A stretch of DNA of 64,000 nucleotides from Granulosicoccus sp036478595. Its GTDB lineage: Bacteria > Pseudomonadota > Gammaproteobacteria > Granulosicoccales > Granulosicoccaceae. Shown one piece after another: positions 10,158-18,042 of the stretch. Position numbers and translations under genes: made by a program. The notes under the pieces are model-generated. The model saw only the letters and a program-made list of their open reading frames with translations, had not been told where the DNA came from and did not search any database. Location of the stretch: the NCBI GenBank assembly GCA_036478595.1, contig JAZGEF010000003.1, positions 164,780 to 228,779 on the forward strand, written 5' to 3'. Every line of letters starts with the position of its first letter. The stretch's first letter is position 1.

Positions 10158-11083
10158 GCAACTCGCTCCGCGACTCGCATAATGGCGCTACGTGCACGAG
10201 GATTAACGCCGAGCTCTTGCTCACTCGCTTTGACAGGTTTTCCAATCAAGCGCCATGGATGCTCAGCCGTGGGAGGTTGCGGCAAATGGCGTGGTATTGA
10301 TGGATCAGGCGGTGGCTTCCGAAGCGCACGTTTAACAATACGATCTTCAAGCGAATGAAAACTTATGACTGCCAAACGCCCACCAGGCTTAAGCGCAGTG
10401 GTGGCATGTGCAAGCACACGCTGCAAAGCACCCAGCTCGTCATTAATAAAAATACGAATAGCCTGAAACGAACGTGTAGCGGGATGGTGATGGCGCTCCC
10501 AACGAGGGTGCGCAACCTTCACTATTTCAGCTAACTGAGATGTGCCTGTGATTGGCGCAAGCGTACGTTGCTCAACAATAGCCCTCGCTATTCGCTTTGC
10601 ATAACGCTCTTCGCCAAAAGTTTTTAATACATCGATCAAGTCGTTCTCACTTACCCCAGACAACCATTCAGCTGCCGATTGCCCGCTATGCGGATCCATG
10701 CGCATATCAAGCGCACCATCTCTCGAAAATCCGAACCCACGTTCTGCTACATCAAGTTGAGGTGAAGACACCCCGACATCAAGCAACAAACCATCTAAGG
10801 TTCCAAGCCATTTCCTTGAAGCCAGCACCGTATCGAGCTGATCAAAATTGGCCTTAACGATTTCAAACCGCGATTCATCATTAAATTGTTGTTGTGCGTT
10901 GATGATCGCTTCTGGATCTCTGTCCAGTGCTAATACCTGCCCTTCGGCTCCTAACTTCGACAGCAGTAATTTGCTGTGGCCACCCCGACCATAGGTGGCG
11001 TCTACATATCGCCCTGCAGGCTTAATCTGCAACGCTTCAATCGCCTCCTGGTGCAACACCGGCACATGTGCCGAGCCCATCAA
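10154..11083 (-). CDS. rsmH: 16S rRNA (cytosine1402-N4)-methyltransferase RsmH
   Basis: SAM-dependent methyltransferase acting on C1402 of 16S rRNA; RsmI, which methylates the ribose of the same nucleotide, is encoded 2 kb away. The N-terminal HVPVLHQEA segment, the SAM loop DATYGRGGHS (about residues 28-37) and the late FHSLEDRIVK motif are characteristic. It has 309 residues and overlaps mraZ by four bases. Confidence 0.97.
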   Translation of the reverse strand: MMGSAHVPVLHQEAIEALQIKPAGRYVDATYGRGGHSKLLLSKLGAEGQVLALDRDPEAIINAQQQFNDESRFEIVKANFDQLDTVLASRKWLGTLDGLLLDVGVSSPQLDVAERGFGFSRDGALDMRMDPHSGQSAAEWLSGVSENDLIDVLKTFGEERYAKRIARAIVEQRTLAPITGTSQLAEIVKVAHPRWERHHHPATRSFQAIRIFINDELGALQRVLAHATTALKPGGRLAVISFHSLEDRIVKRALRKPPPDPSIPRHLPQPPTAEHPWRLIGKPVKASEQELGVNPRARSAIMRVAERVA

Positions 11084-11538
11084 AGTGACAATTGTTGGAT
11101 TGCTTCAGCCACCTCTGACTGGTCTTGATCATTAATAAGATCAGGCCACTCGTTCGATGCTTCAGCAAAACCACTTTCGCTCCATAACTCGCATTTCTTG
11201 CCTTGGCCGATCAATACAGCCTTGCGATCAATGCCAGCGTACTCGCGCAATTCCGCCGGCAACAGGATGCGGCCATTACTATCGAATTCAGTTTCCGTTG
11301 CGTAACCGACGTACAATCGTTGTATCGCACGGCTGTGAGGATTCGTATTCGGCAAACTCATTAACTTGGTTTCAATCGCTCGCCAGTCCGGCATCGGGTA
11401 AATCAATAAACAACGCGAAGGGTCAGCCGTCACCATCAATTCGGTGATCCCATCGGCCATCAGCCGATCTCGATGATGTTTGGGTACGGCAAGCCGGCCT
11501 TTAGCATCAACGCTGAGTTTGGAAATTCCCCTAAACAT
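11080..11538 (-). CDS. mraZ: Transcriptional regulator MraZ
   Basis: AbrB-like DNA-binding protein, first gene of the dcw operon and in E. coli its autorepressor. It has 152 residues with two MraZ repeats; the conserved DAKGRLAVPKHHR (about residues 11-23) and DSNGRILLPAELR segments are seen. A sigma70-like promoter is at 11600-11628. The E. coli-type TGGGN operator array is not clear here; only one good TGGGT lies between promoter and start. Confidence 0.95.
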   Translation of the reverse strand: MFRGISKLSVDAKGRLAVPKHHRDRLMADGITELMVTADPSRCLLIYPMPDWRAIETKLMSLPNTNPHSRAIQRLYVGYATETEFDSNGRILLPAELREYAGIDRKAVLIGQGKKCELWSESGFAEASNEWPDLINDQDQSEVAEAIQQLSL

Positions 11539-11599
11539 CGGTTTTTAGCGTTTGACGCCTCAATTACCCACAATTCGACACGAATCATCACCAAGCGCC

Positions 11600-11628
11600 A
11601 CTATACGGACACCTAGGCTCTCGGTCAA
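11600..11628 (-). promoter_or_regulatory. Predicted sigma70 promoter of the dcw operon
   Basis: On the minus strand TTGACC (11623-11628) and TATAGT (11600-11605) are separated by 17 bp, close to consensus. Transcription would begin near 11593, about 55 nt before the mraZ ATG. One arm of the 10-bp inverted repeat (11616-11625) overlaps the -35 element. Confidence 0.75.
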
Positions 11629-11695
11629 TAAAAATGCGGCCTGTGTCACGGAATTTTTCGTTCAAACACAACGACTTACAGGAGTACCGAGAGCC
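11616..11695. repeat. 10-bp inverted repeat flanking the mraZ promoter
   Basis: GGCTCTCGGT (11616-11625) and its exact complement ACCGAGAGCC (11686-11695) are separated by 60 bases. The inner arm overlaps the -35 of the mraZ promoter. It could be a two-site operator or the base of a structured transcript; nothing in the sequence decides between these. Confidence 0.5.
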
Positions 11696-12053
11696 CACTG
11701 TAATCAAAGACTTAACCAGCTTTGATAGAATTTACATGAACTAGAGTTGAGCATTTGATGGTTTTTTACTCAAACTGGGAATTTACGTTGCTGATATTTT
11801 GCAATCATCGCCCCCACTTAAGCTACTTCACCCCCGGCGGATGGAGCCCCGCTGGATGCGCGCGCAGTCAAGCCAGCAGATGCTGCGTGATGAGAGATTC
11901 GGGCCGCAGGTCTCTCGAAAGTGATCAACACCGTAGGCAACACCACCATGAGCATTAGCGTTGATTAGCGCGATCGGTGGATAACCCTATATACGCTGTT
12001 TACCTAGACGGATTAGCCAACTATCTTCCAATGACTTAAGTTAACTCGAATGG
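11696..12053. other. Intergenic region without recognised gene
   Basis: About 360 bases between the mraZ promoter region and the outer-membrane-type gene. A short open frame at 11755-11958 has no recognisable product and no clear ribosome binding site, so I do not call it. Part of this stretch should hold the promoter of the gene starting at 12054. No clear -35/-10 pair or terminator stands out. Confidence 0.4.
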
Positions 12054-12641
12054 ATGCACATGAAACTTCTAAAAGCCCTAAACCTTATCCCTATTTTCGC
12101 CACATTCATGACAGTGGCAACCCAGAGCCCAGCTGGCAGCCTAGCTGGCCGTCTCGGCATCGAAGGCGGTGGCGATAAACTACTTTCTCTTCAATTTACA
12201 AACGGTGATACCAACCACATCAAAGCCGGCAATGGCGCGTTTTTTGAAATTGGCTATGGCACAAGCACGCCATTGCAAAACGATCCTGCCCTGCAGACTG
12301 AATTCAGCTTTGGCTACAAGATTGACAGCGAAACTGCTAGTAATGGCGAGGTCGAATTCAGACGCTTATCGGTTAATTTAAACCAGATGATTAAACTAGA
12401 AAAATTTCGCTTGGGTGGCGGATTGACTTATCATTTTGATAACAAGTTTAAAACTCGTGGTAGCTTTTTCAATGGTGGAAACGTCGAGTTTGACAAGAGT
12501 TTAGGCATTAACTTGATGGCAGAATATTTGGCCAGTGACAGAGCGGTTTTTGGGATTAGAGCCACGATCATTGAGTACGAAGCTAATGGCGCCACCGTGG
12601 ACGGAAACAGTATTGGCCTGTACCTGGGCGCTAATTACTAG
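12054..12641 (+). CDS. Putative small outer-membrane beta-barrel protein
   Basis: A 195-residue protein with an N-terminal signal peptide (hydrophobic core about residues 8-23, likely cleavage near 27) and a mature part of alternating hydrophobic/polar segments rich in Gly, Asn and aromatics, ending in a Tyr close to the C-terminus (...LGANY), like 8-strand OmpA/OmpX-type barrels. I cannot name the family. Start could be 12054 or the ATG two codons on (12060). It sits between mraZ and rnpB, which are adjacent in Pseudomonas-type genomes, so it looks inserted. It converges on rnpB. Confidence 0.6.
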   Translation: MHMKLLKALNLIPIFATFMTVATQSPAGSLAGRLGIEGGGDKLLSLQFTNGDTNHIKAGNGAFFEIGYGTSTPLQNDPALQTEFSFGYKIDSETASNGEVEFRRLSVNLNQMIKLEKFRLGGGLTYHFDNKFKTRGSFFNGGNVEFDKSLGINLMAEYLASDRAVFGIRATIIEYEANGATVDGNSIGLYLGANY

Positions 12642-12665
12642 AGCTTGAGGCAAGCCTTGGCACAG

Positions 12666-12697
12666 CTGCAATAACAACCCAAAGGCTGCTATTGCAG
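12666..12697. terminator. Strong hairpin between convergent genes
   Basis: CTGCAATA (12666-12673) pairs exactly with TATTGCAG (12690-12697), and the interior pairs further over five bases. It lies between the 3' ends of the outer-membrane-type gene (+) and rnpB (-), where a bidirectional terminator is expected. Neither strand has a clear T-run, so terminator function is only likely. Confidence 0.4.
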
Positions 12698-12720
12698 TGT
12701 GTAACAATGCACTAAATTAG

Positions 12721-13068
12721 ATGGAGTCGGCCGTTAAGCCGGGTTCTGTCGTGGATCATCATTCATCTAGGCCTTGCGTCACCGCAAGGCTCAAGCGACC
12801 TACCCGGGGACAGCGCGGACCACGCCTATGTCCCTCTATTTGGTCTTGCTCCAGGTGGGGTTTACCATGCCGTTACGTGTTACCACGAACGCGGTGCGCT
12901 CTTACCACACCATTTCAACCTTACCGGCAGTAAACTGCTTAGGCGGTTTATTTTCTGCTGCACTTTCCGTAGGCTCACGCCCCCCAGGAATTACCTGGCA
13001 CCCTGTCCAAGGAGCCCGGACTTTCCTCGCCAGCACAAGTGCTGCCGCGATGATCTGGCCAACTCCGC
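12721..13068 (-). ncRNA. rnpB: RNase P RNA (bacterial type A)
   Basis: Catalytic RNA of ribonuclease P, which matures tRNA 5' ends. On the minus strand the conserved cores are clear: GAGGAAAGTCCGGGCTCC followed by the CAGGGTGCCAGGTAA block near the 5' end, GGTAAGAGCGCACCG in the middle, and ACGACAGAACCCGGCTTA near the 3' end. P1 pairs GGAGTTGGCC (13057-13066) with GGCCGACTCC (12723-12732) with one G-U. A possible -10 (TAAACT, 13074-13079) lies just upstream; no good -35 is seen. End positions are accurate to a few bases. Confidence 0.95.
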
Positions 13069-13094
13069 TGACAAGTTTACCTGTTTGTCGAACT

Positions 13095-13190
13095 CGTGTG
13101 CGAGCCCAGTCGTGTGCGAGCCCAGTCGTGTGCGAGCCCAGTCGTGTGCGAGCCCAGTCGTGTGCGAGCCCAGTCGGTGCGAGCCCGGGT
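13095..13190. repeat. 16-bp tandem repeat (5 exact copies plus a degenerate one)
   Basis: The unit CGTGTGCGAGCCCAGT is repeated exactly five times at 13095-13174; a sixth, imperfect unit fills 13175-13190. The array lies between the rsmI stop and the rnpB 5' end and reaches the expected -35 region of the rnpB promoter. The exact copies suggest recent slippage expansion. Confidence 0.95.
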
Positions 13191-13212
13191 GAGCACAACT
13201 GAATTCTAGATA

Positions 13213-14103
13213 CTATTCAGAGGAATCCTGATTACGCATTTCAACTGCCAGATTGTATGTGGCTTTACGCGGCACATCGAGTAGTTCGACAACACATTTA
13301 ACCGCCACCTTGATCGGCAAGTGCGGCAGCAGTATCTCCAAAGCCTGTTTCGCTTTACCCAGATTGACCTCGTCAACCTCTGCCTGGTGCCCTGCCAGCA
13401 CGATGACAAACTCGCCTTTTAATTGCATGTCATCATCGTTCATGGCTTGACGAATTTGAGCAACGCTGCCGTGGTGCAGCGTTTCAAAACGTTTGGTTAA
13501 TTCCCGAGCAACACAAGCTCGGCGCTCGCTACCGCAAACCGCTTCAATTGCCTGCATGGTGGCCAAGATGCGATGTCGAGCTTCATACATAATGAGCGTG
13601 TGAGGCGCGCTGACAAGCGATGCCAGCCACTGGGTTCGAGCCGCTTCGCGTGCTGGCGGGAAGCCCACATACTGAAATCGGTCGGTTGGTAAACCGCTTA
13701 CGCATAGGGCGGCCGTCAAGGCACTGGCCCCCGGAATTGGGCGCACTGCCAGATCGGCATCAACACAGGCTTTGACCAAACGGTAACCGGGGTCAGATAT
13801 TAGCGGCGTCCCCGCATCGCTTATCAATGCCGCGCTGTTTCCATCATGCAAAAACGCCACAACAGAGGCTATACGCTGTTCCTCATTGTGCTCATGCAAT
13901 GACACTGTTGGCGTTGCAATACCATGATGGCGCAGCAATACGCTACTATGACGGGTATCCTCGGCATAGATTCGATCAACGCTACGCAGAGCTTCAATCG
14001 CCCGCAAAGAGATATCATCTTTGTTACCGATTGGTGTAGCCACTATGTACAGGGTGTTCTTGTTTAGAGAATTCCCGTACACCGATTTTTGTGCTCCGGT
14101 CAT
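13213..14103 (-). CDS. rsmI: 16S rRNA (cytidine1402-2'-O)-methyltransferase RsmI
   Basis: Tetrapyrrole-methylase-fold SAM enzyme that methylates the ribose of C1402 in 16S rRNA. Conserved segments YIVATPIGN near the N-terminus, YAEDTRHS, SDAGTPLISDPG and PGASALTAAL are all present. The ATG at 14103 is preferred over a TTG at 14109; a GTG about eight codons further in is also possible. Divergent from lpoA, as in other gammaproteobacteria. Confidence 0.95.
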   Translation of the reverse strand: MTGAQKSVYGNSLNKNTLYIVATPIGNKDDISLRAIEALRSVDRIYAEDTRHSSVLLRHHGIATPTVSLHEHNEEQRIASVVAFLHDGNSAALISDAGTPLISDPGYRLVKACVDADLAVRPIPGASALTAALCVSGLPTDRFQYVGFPPAREAARTQWLASLVSAPHTLIMYEARHRILATMQAIEAVCGSERRACVARELTKRFETLHHGSVAQIRQAMNDDDMQLKGEFVIVLAGHQAEVDEVNLGKAKQALEILLPHLPIKVAVKCVVELLDVPRKATYNLAVEMRNQDSSE

Positions 14104-14207
14104 ATGCAACTGAATCTCATTTTTACTAATTTTTTTGTGAGCTAATTTTTGTAAGCTAATATGTTGCTAACTTGTCTAAAACTAACCTATTTATTTGATC
14201 TGAACAC

Positions 14208-16148
14208 ATGATCGCAATCACCCGCCTATCACTAATTTGTTCCGCATTGTTGTTGGTCGTAGCCCTACAGGGTTGCCAATCTGCGGGGCCTAAATTGCCC
14301 GAAGACCCAAGCATATCGAGAATAACAGACCCTAAGGCACGACGGCAGCTACGCCAGGGCAAACCCCTTGCCGCAGCAAACACCTACAGTAGCAGGGCAG
14401 CTCGCAGCTCCGATATTAATCAACAACAGGATTACCTGCTAATCGCTGCCGAAATTCTGCTCGACCGGGGCATGCTCGAGCCCGGCAGTGAAAAACTAAC
14501 CGCAGTGCCATCTGAGCTTGCCACACTTGAGCTTCAACACCGCTATGCCATCCTGCAATCCAAACAATTGATGTTCAGTGGCAACGCGGAAGACGCACTG
14601 GACGCATTACCTGATCCAGAAGATGTCACTTCTCCACTACATCGGGCACGGTTGTTTGAAACTCGCGCACAAAGTTTTAATGTATTAAACGATCCAGACA
14701 ACGAACTTATCGCGCGCATCGATTTGGAAGCACAATTGAGCAATCAAGATATTATCGATAAAAATCATCAACAGATTTGGCAAATGCTCAGCACACAGTC
14801 AGTGACCACACTAGGCGGGCTTACCACCAACGTACGTGGTGATATTTATCAGGGCTGGATAGAGCTAGCGCTGGCCAACGCCGATAGTACCCAAAACAAC
14901 GCTCCGCGAGCCGAACAGATTCGTCAGTGGCAAACCCGTTTCGCAAAGCATCCCGCCAACTCGCGTTTTGCGCCCGCGTTGTTTGAACCCAACGGTGACG
15001 GCGGCTTTATAGGCAATGATAAGCCCATTAATCAAATAGCCGTGCTACTGCCGCTATCAGCACAAGGCATTGGCAATGCAGCAGCTGCAGTTCGTGATGG
15101 TTTGGTTACCGCGTATCAGCAAGCTAACGCTAGCCAGGTGGTACCAACCTTGCGCTTTTATGATGTCGGCGCTAATCCCGCCTACGCAAGAACTGCCTAT
15201 CAAAATGCGGTCAACGACGGCGCTGATGCGATCATCGGCCCGTTACGCAAACAAGCCGTGTCAGCGATTGTGACGCAACGCTCACTAGCTGTACCAACAC
15301 TGACACTCAATACCGTGGAGCTCTATCAACAATCTGAGGCGAATTCTAATTTGCTGCAGTTTGGCCTGGCGCCCGAAGACGAAGCTCGTTCAGCTGCGTC
15401 TCGTGCAATAGCGCTGTCGTTAAACACCGCCATTATTTTGCAAGCAGATGATTCACGCGGTGATCGCGAGGCGCGCGCGTTCCAAGAAACCATGTTTGCC
15501 TATGGTGGCGACATTGCCCATATCGCTATTTTGCCTAAAGACCAATACGATTACTCTGAGCAAATACGCGATGCCTTACAAATTTCGCAGAGCGATCAAC
15601 GTTTTCGTACATTGTCTCGTAACATCGGCCAAAAGTTATTTTTCGAACCCAGCATTCGTAACGACATAGATGTCGTGTTTCTTGCCATCACTTCTGATCA
15701 AGCTCGTTCGGTGCGTCCACAGTTAGATTTTTTTCGTGCTCGCCATTTGACGCGCCTCGCCACAAGCCGAGTTGCCGCGCTTGAAGACGATGTCCGAAAA
15801 AACAAAGATCTCAACAGTATTTTTTACGCAGACACGCCATGGGCCTTAAATAAAAAACTACGTAAAGACCCTCTCAAGCAAACAATCGAACAGAACTTTC
15901 CGCAATCCAAAGGCGTATACGGCAAGCTTTACGCCTTGGGCGTCGATGCCTACCAAATATTGGTAGGATTAGATTCGCTTACTCAAGGGCAACGCCTACC
16001 TGGCTACACCGGCGAACTAGAACTCACTAGCGATGGTCGTATTGAGCGTCATCTTGATTGGGCGCAATACCAAGAAGGTATCGCTGTACCGGTGAAGCGT
16101 TTAGAAGCAGCACCTCTGCAATCAATACGCAGCCGCGCGCTGAACTAG
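14208..16148 (+). CDS. lpoA: Penicillin-binding protein activator LpoA
   Basis: Outer-membrane lipoprotein that reaches through the periplasm to stimulate PBP1A. It has 646 residues: signal peptide with lipobox LQGC (Cys23), an N-terminal TPR-like helical region (to about residue 260), and a C-terminal periplasmic-binding-protein-like domain beginning near QIAVLLPLS. Gene order rsmI/lpoA/yraN supports the call. The AT-rich 98-bp gap to rsmI should hold both divergent promoters. Confidence 0.92.
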   Translation: MIAITRLSLICSALLLVVALQGCQSAGPKLPEDPSISRITDPKARRQLRQGKPLAAANTYSSRAARSSDINQQQDYLLIAAEILLDRGMLEPGSEKLTAVPSELATLELQHRYAILQSKQLMFSGNAEDALDALPDPEDVTSPLHRARLFETRAQSFNVLNDPDNELIARIDLEAQLSNQDIIDKNHQQIWQMLSTQSVTTLGGLTTNVRGDIYQGWIELALANADSTQNNAPRAEQIRQWQTRFAKHPANSRFAPALFEPNGDGGFIGNDKPINQIAVLLPLSAQGIGNAAAAVRDGLVTAYQQANASQVVPTLRFYDVGANPAYARTAYQNAVNDGADAIIGPLRKQAVSAIVTQRSLAVPTLTLNTVELYQQSEANSNLLQFGLAPEDEARSAASRAIALSLNTAIILQADDSRGDREARAFQETMFAYGGDIAHIAILPKDQYDYSEQIRDALQISQSDQRFRTLSRNIGQKLFFEPSIRNDIDVVFLAITSDQARSVRPQLDFFRARHLTRLATSRVAALEDDVRKNKDLNSIFYADTPWALNKKLRKDPLKQTIEQNFPQSKGVYGKLYALGVDAYQILVGLDSLTQGQRLPGYTGELELTSDGRIERHLDWAQYQEGIAVPVKRLEAAPLQSIRSRALN

Positions 16149-16183
16149 TGTTTTAAAGAATCAGTAACGGACAAGGAGGTCCT

Positions 16184-16609
16184 ATGAACACACAGGCAAT
16201 AGGCAAAGCAGCCGAGCAACTCGCCTGCCGATATTTACAGACACAAGGCTTGCGCCACGTCAGCCAAAACTTTAACCGGCGCATGGGCGAAATCGATCTG
16301 ATCATGTTTGATGACAATGCTAAAAGCTGGGTGTTGGTTGAAGTGCGGTATCGTAAAAACAGTCGTTACGGCAACCCCGCCATTAGCGTGGACCGCAACA
16401 AACAAAGTAAGCTCAAAGTGGCGGCGCGAGCTTTTTTACAGCAACACGCTCAGCCACAACATGCCGCCCGCATCGACGTTGTTGCTCTGTCACCCTTGGA
16501 TCCATCCGCAGCCGAAGAGATGGAGCGAAGCTTGACCTTGCACGGCCGGGTATCAACCGAGTTTGAAGATCACGCGCTTGATTGGTTTATCAATGCGATT
16601 GACGGATAG
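16184..16609 (+). CDS. yraN: YraN family (UPF0102) nuclease-fold protein
   Basis: A 141-residue protein of the UPF0102 family with a restriction-endonuclease-like fold; exact role not established. The motif GEIDLI, then VLVEVRYR, is the family's acidic core (E...D...E-V-x-Y/R). It has a strong ribosome binding site (AAGGAGG, seven or so bases before the ATG). The diaA and dolP genes that normally follow are absent; the next gene is sspB on the other strand. Confidence 0.92.
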   Translation: MNTQAIGKAAEQLACRYLQTQGLRHVSQNFNRRMGEIDLIMFDDNAKSWVLVEVRYRKNSRYGNPAISVDRNKQSKLKVAARAFLQQHAQPQHAARIDVVALSPLDPSAAEEMERSLTLHGRVSTEFEDHALDWFINAIDG

Positions 16610-16657
16610 GTGGCCGCGTCGTCCTGGTAAACGTGGGCTAGGCACATTTTAGAGGAG

Positions 16658-17056
16658 TTACTTAACGATCTTAAGATTAGGCCGCTTGATTTCGTTAGCG
16701 CTAGGTTTTTTCTTTTTCTTGTTGGTGCCTGGCTCTGGTGGGATGTCGTCGTGCTTGCCAAATACCATGCCTTGACCGTTTTCGCGAGCGTAGATTGCAT
16801 TGACGCTGCCTACTGGCACACTGACGTCCATGGCATTACCGCTAAAACGTGCATTAAACACGATGGCGTCATTGCCAAGCACCAAGCTGTGAGTAGCTTC
16901 GGGGCTAACGTTGAGTATGATCTTACCGTCGTCTACAAAGGCTTGCGGGATGATGACGTTTTCGTGAGTGGCATCCACGAGCAAATACGGGGTCAGCTGG
17001 TTATCAACTATCCACTCATATAGTGCTCGTATGAGGTAGGGCCTACTCGGGGTCAT
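16658..17056 (-). CDS. sspB: ClpXP specificity-enhancing factor SspB
   Basis: Adaptor that delivers ssrA-tagged proteins to ClpXP. It has 132 residues with the conserved opening RPYLIRALYEWIVDN and a C-terminal ClpX-binding tail RPNLKIVK, like the known XB peptide, after a lysine-rich linker. It lies downstream of petABC, as elsewhere, but the usual sspA between petC and sspB is missing. Confidence 0.95.
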   Translation of the reverse strand: MTPSRPYLIRALYEWIVDNQLTPYLLVDATHENVIIPQAFVDDGKIILNVSPEATHSLVLGNDAIVFNARFSGNAMDVSVPVGSVNAIYARENGQGMVFGKHDDIPPEPGTNKKKKKPSANEIKRPNLKIVK

Positions 17057-17165
17057 GTCGGTATCGCATCACTTTCGCAAAAAACTATTTCTCATTCAGC
17101 TGCTGTTGGAACCTTGCCACCTTGCCATATTGGCGCGATAGCTTCAACCGTCAATACTGAGTTCA

Positions 17166-17199
17166 TAGTAAAGAGCGGCCATACCCGGCTCTTATCGAA
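17166..17199. other. Small hairpin in the petC-sspB gap
   Basis: AAGAGC and GCTCTT form a 6-bp stem around an 11-base loop within the 167-bp gap between petC and sspB. It may be a remnant or a weak terminator; there is no clear T-run. No coding remnant of sspA is recognisable in this gap. Confidence 0.3.
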
Positions 17200-17223
17200 C
17201 CGGAGATAATCCCGCAAAACCCA

Positions 17224-18042
17224 CTATACGACGTCTTTCCAGTATTCCTTTTTTAGTGAATACACTAAGGCCAGCAATAACAATAAGAACAGCATCACCA
17301 CCATGCCGATGCGATGGCGAGTTTGCTTGATAGGGTCGGCCATATAAGCCATGAAATTAACAAGATCAGCAACCATGTCGTCGTACTCGTCTTCACTCAT
17401 GGTACCGTCGCTTACACGGCTAAGGCCATCCAGCTGTTTATGCCCCGCTTCATCTGTTACATAATTTGCCTTCATCAAACCTTGCTGCTCCCACAAAACG
17501 TGAGGCATGGCAGCACCAGGGTATACCGTGTTGTTAACACCTAAACCTGGCCGGCTAGGGTCGAGATAAAAGCCTTTGAGATAACTGTAGATCCAGTCAA
17601 CGCCACGCGAACGCGCCGTTAGCGCTAGATTGGGAGGAGCAACACCGAAGGCTTGCTTGCCGTAATCCTCGGACATACTGCTTTCCATTAACGAACCCAC
17701 CTTGCTTCGCTCACCTTCATCATCGGTGGTGAAAATAAGATTGTTGAGCACGTCTTCTTCATCAAGCTTTAAATCCGCTGCAACACGACTGTATCGAGCG
17801 TAGTCGGCTGTGTGGCAGCCCATGCAGTAGTTGACGAAGGTTTTTGCGCCTCGTTGCAACGACTTATGATTACCCGTATCAATAATGGGTGATTCGAGCG
17901 CTACACCTGAGCCCGATGCTGCTAACTGCAGTGGTAGCAATAGTGTTGCAGCCAACACGAAGCCTTTAAGAGCTTTGCTGCTACCGCGCTTAGCAAAATG
18001 CACAATATGTGCACTACTCATGTTAATCGTGGTCTTCATCAT
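17224..18042 (-). CDS. petC: Cytochrome c1 of the bc1 complex
   Basis: Heme-c subunit of ubiquinol-cytochrome c reductase, anchored in the inner membrane with its heme in the periplasm. It has 272 residues: signal sequence (about 23-43), heme motif CMGCH (near residue 73), the distal region with Met ligand candidates, and a C-terminal membrane anchor ending in basic residues (KKEYWKDVV). ATGA overlap with petB. Confidence 0.95.
   Translation of the reverse strand: MMKTTINMSSAHIVHFAKRGSSKALKGFVLAATLLLPLQLAASGSGVALESPIIDTGNHKSLQRGAKTFVNYCMGCHTADYARYSRVAADLKLDEEDVLNNLIFTTDDEGERSKVGSLMESSMSEDYGKQAFGVAPPNLALTARSRGVDWIYSYLKGFYLDPSRPGLGVNNTVYPGAAMPHVLWEQQGLMKANYVTDEAGHKQLDGLSRVSDGTMSEDEYDDMVADLVNFMAYMADPIKQTRHRIGMVVMLFLLLLLALVYSLKKEYWKDVV

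Noticed and set aside
11755..11958. 67-codon open frame in the mraZ upstream gap
   Set aside because: No ribosome site, no recognisable sequence; likely chance.
13095..13190. Coding repeat at the end of rsmI
   Set aside because: The rsmI stop lies at 13213, before the array in the direction of reading, so the repeat is not translated with rsmI.
12902..13198. Open frame on the minus strand across rnpB and the tandem repeat
   Set aside because: Explained by the RNase P RNA and a 16-bp repeat; peptide is a repeat artefact.
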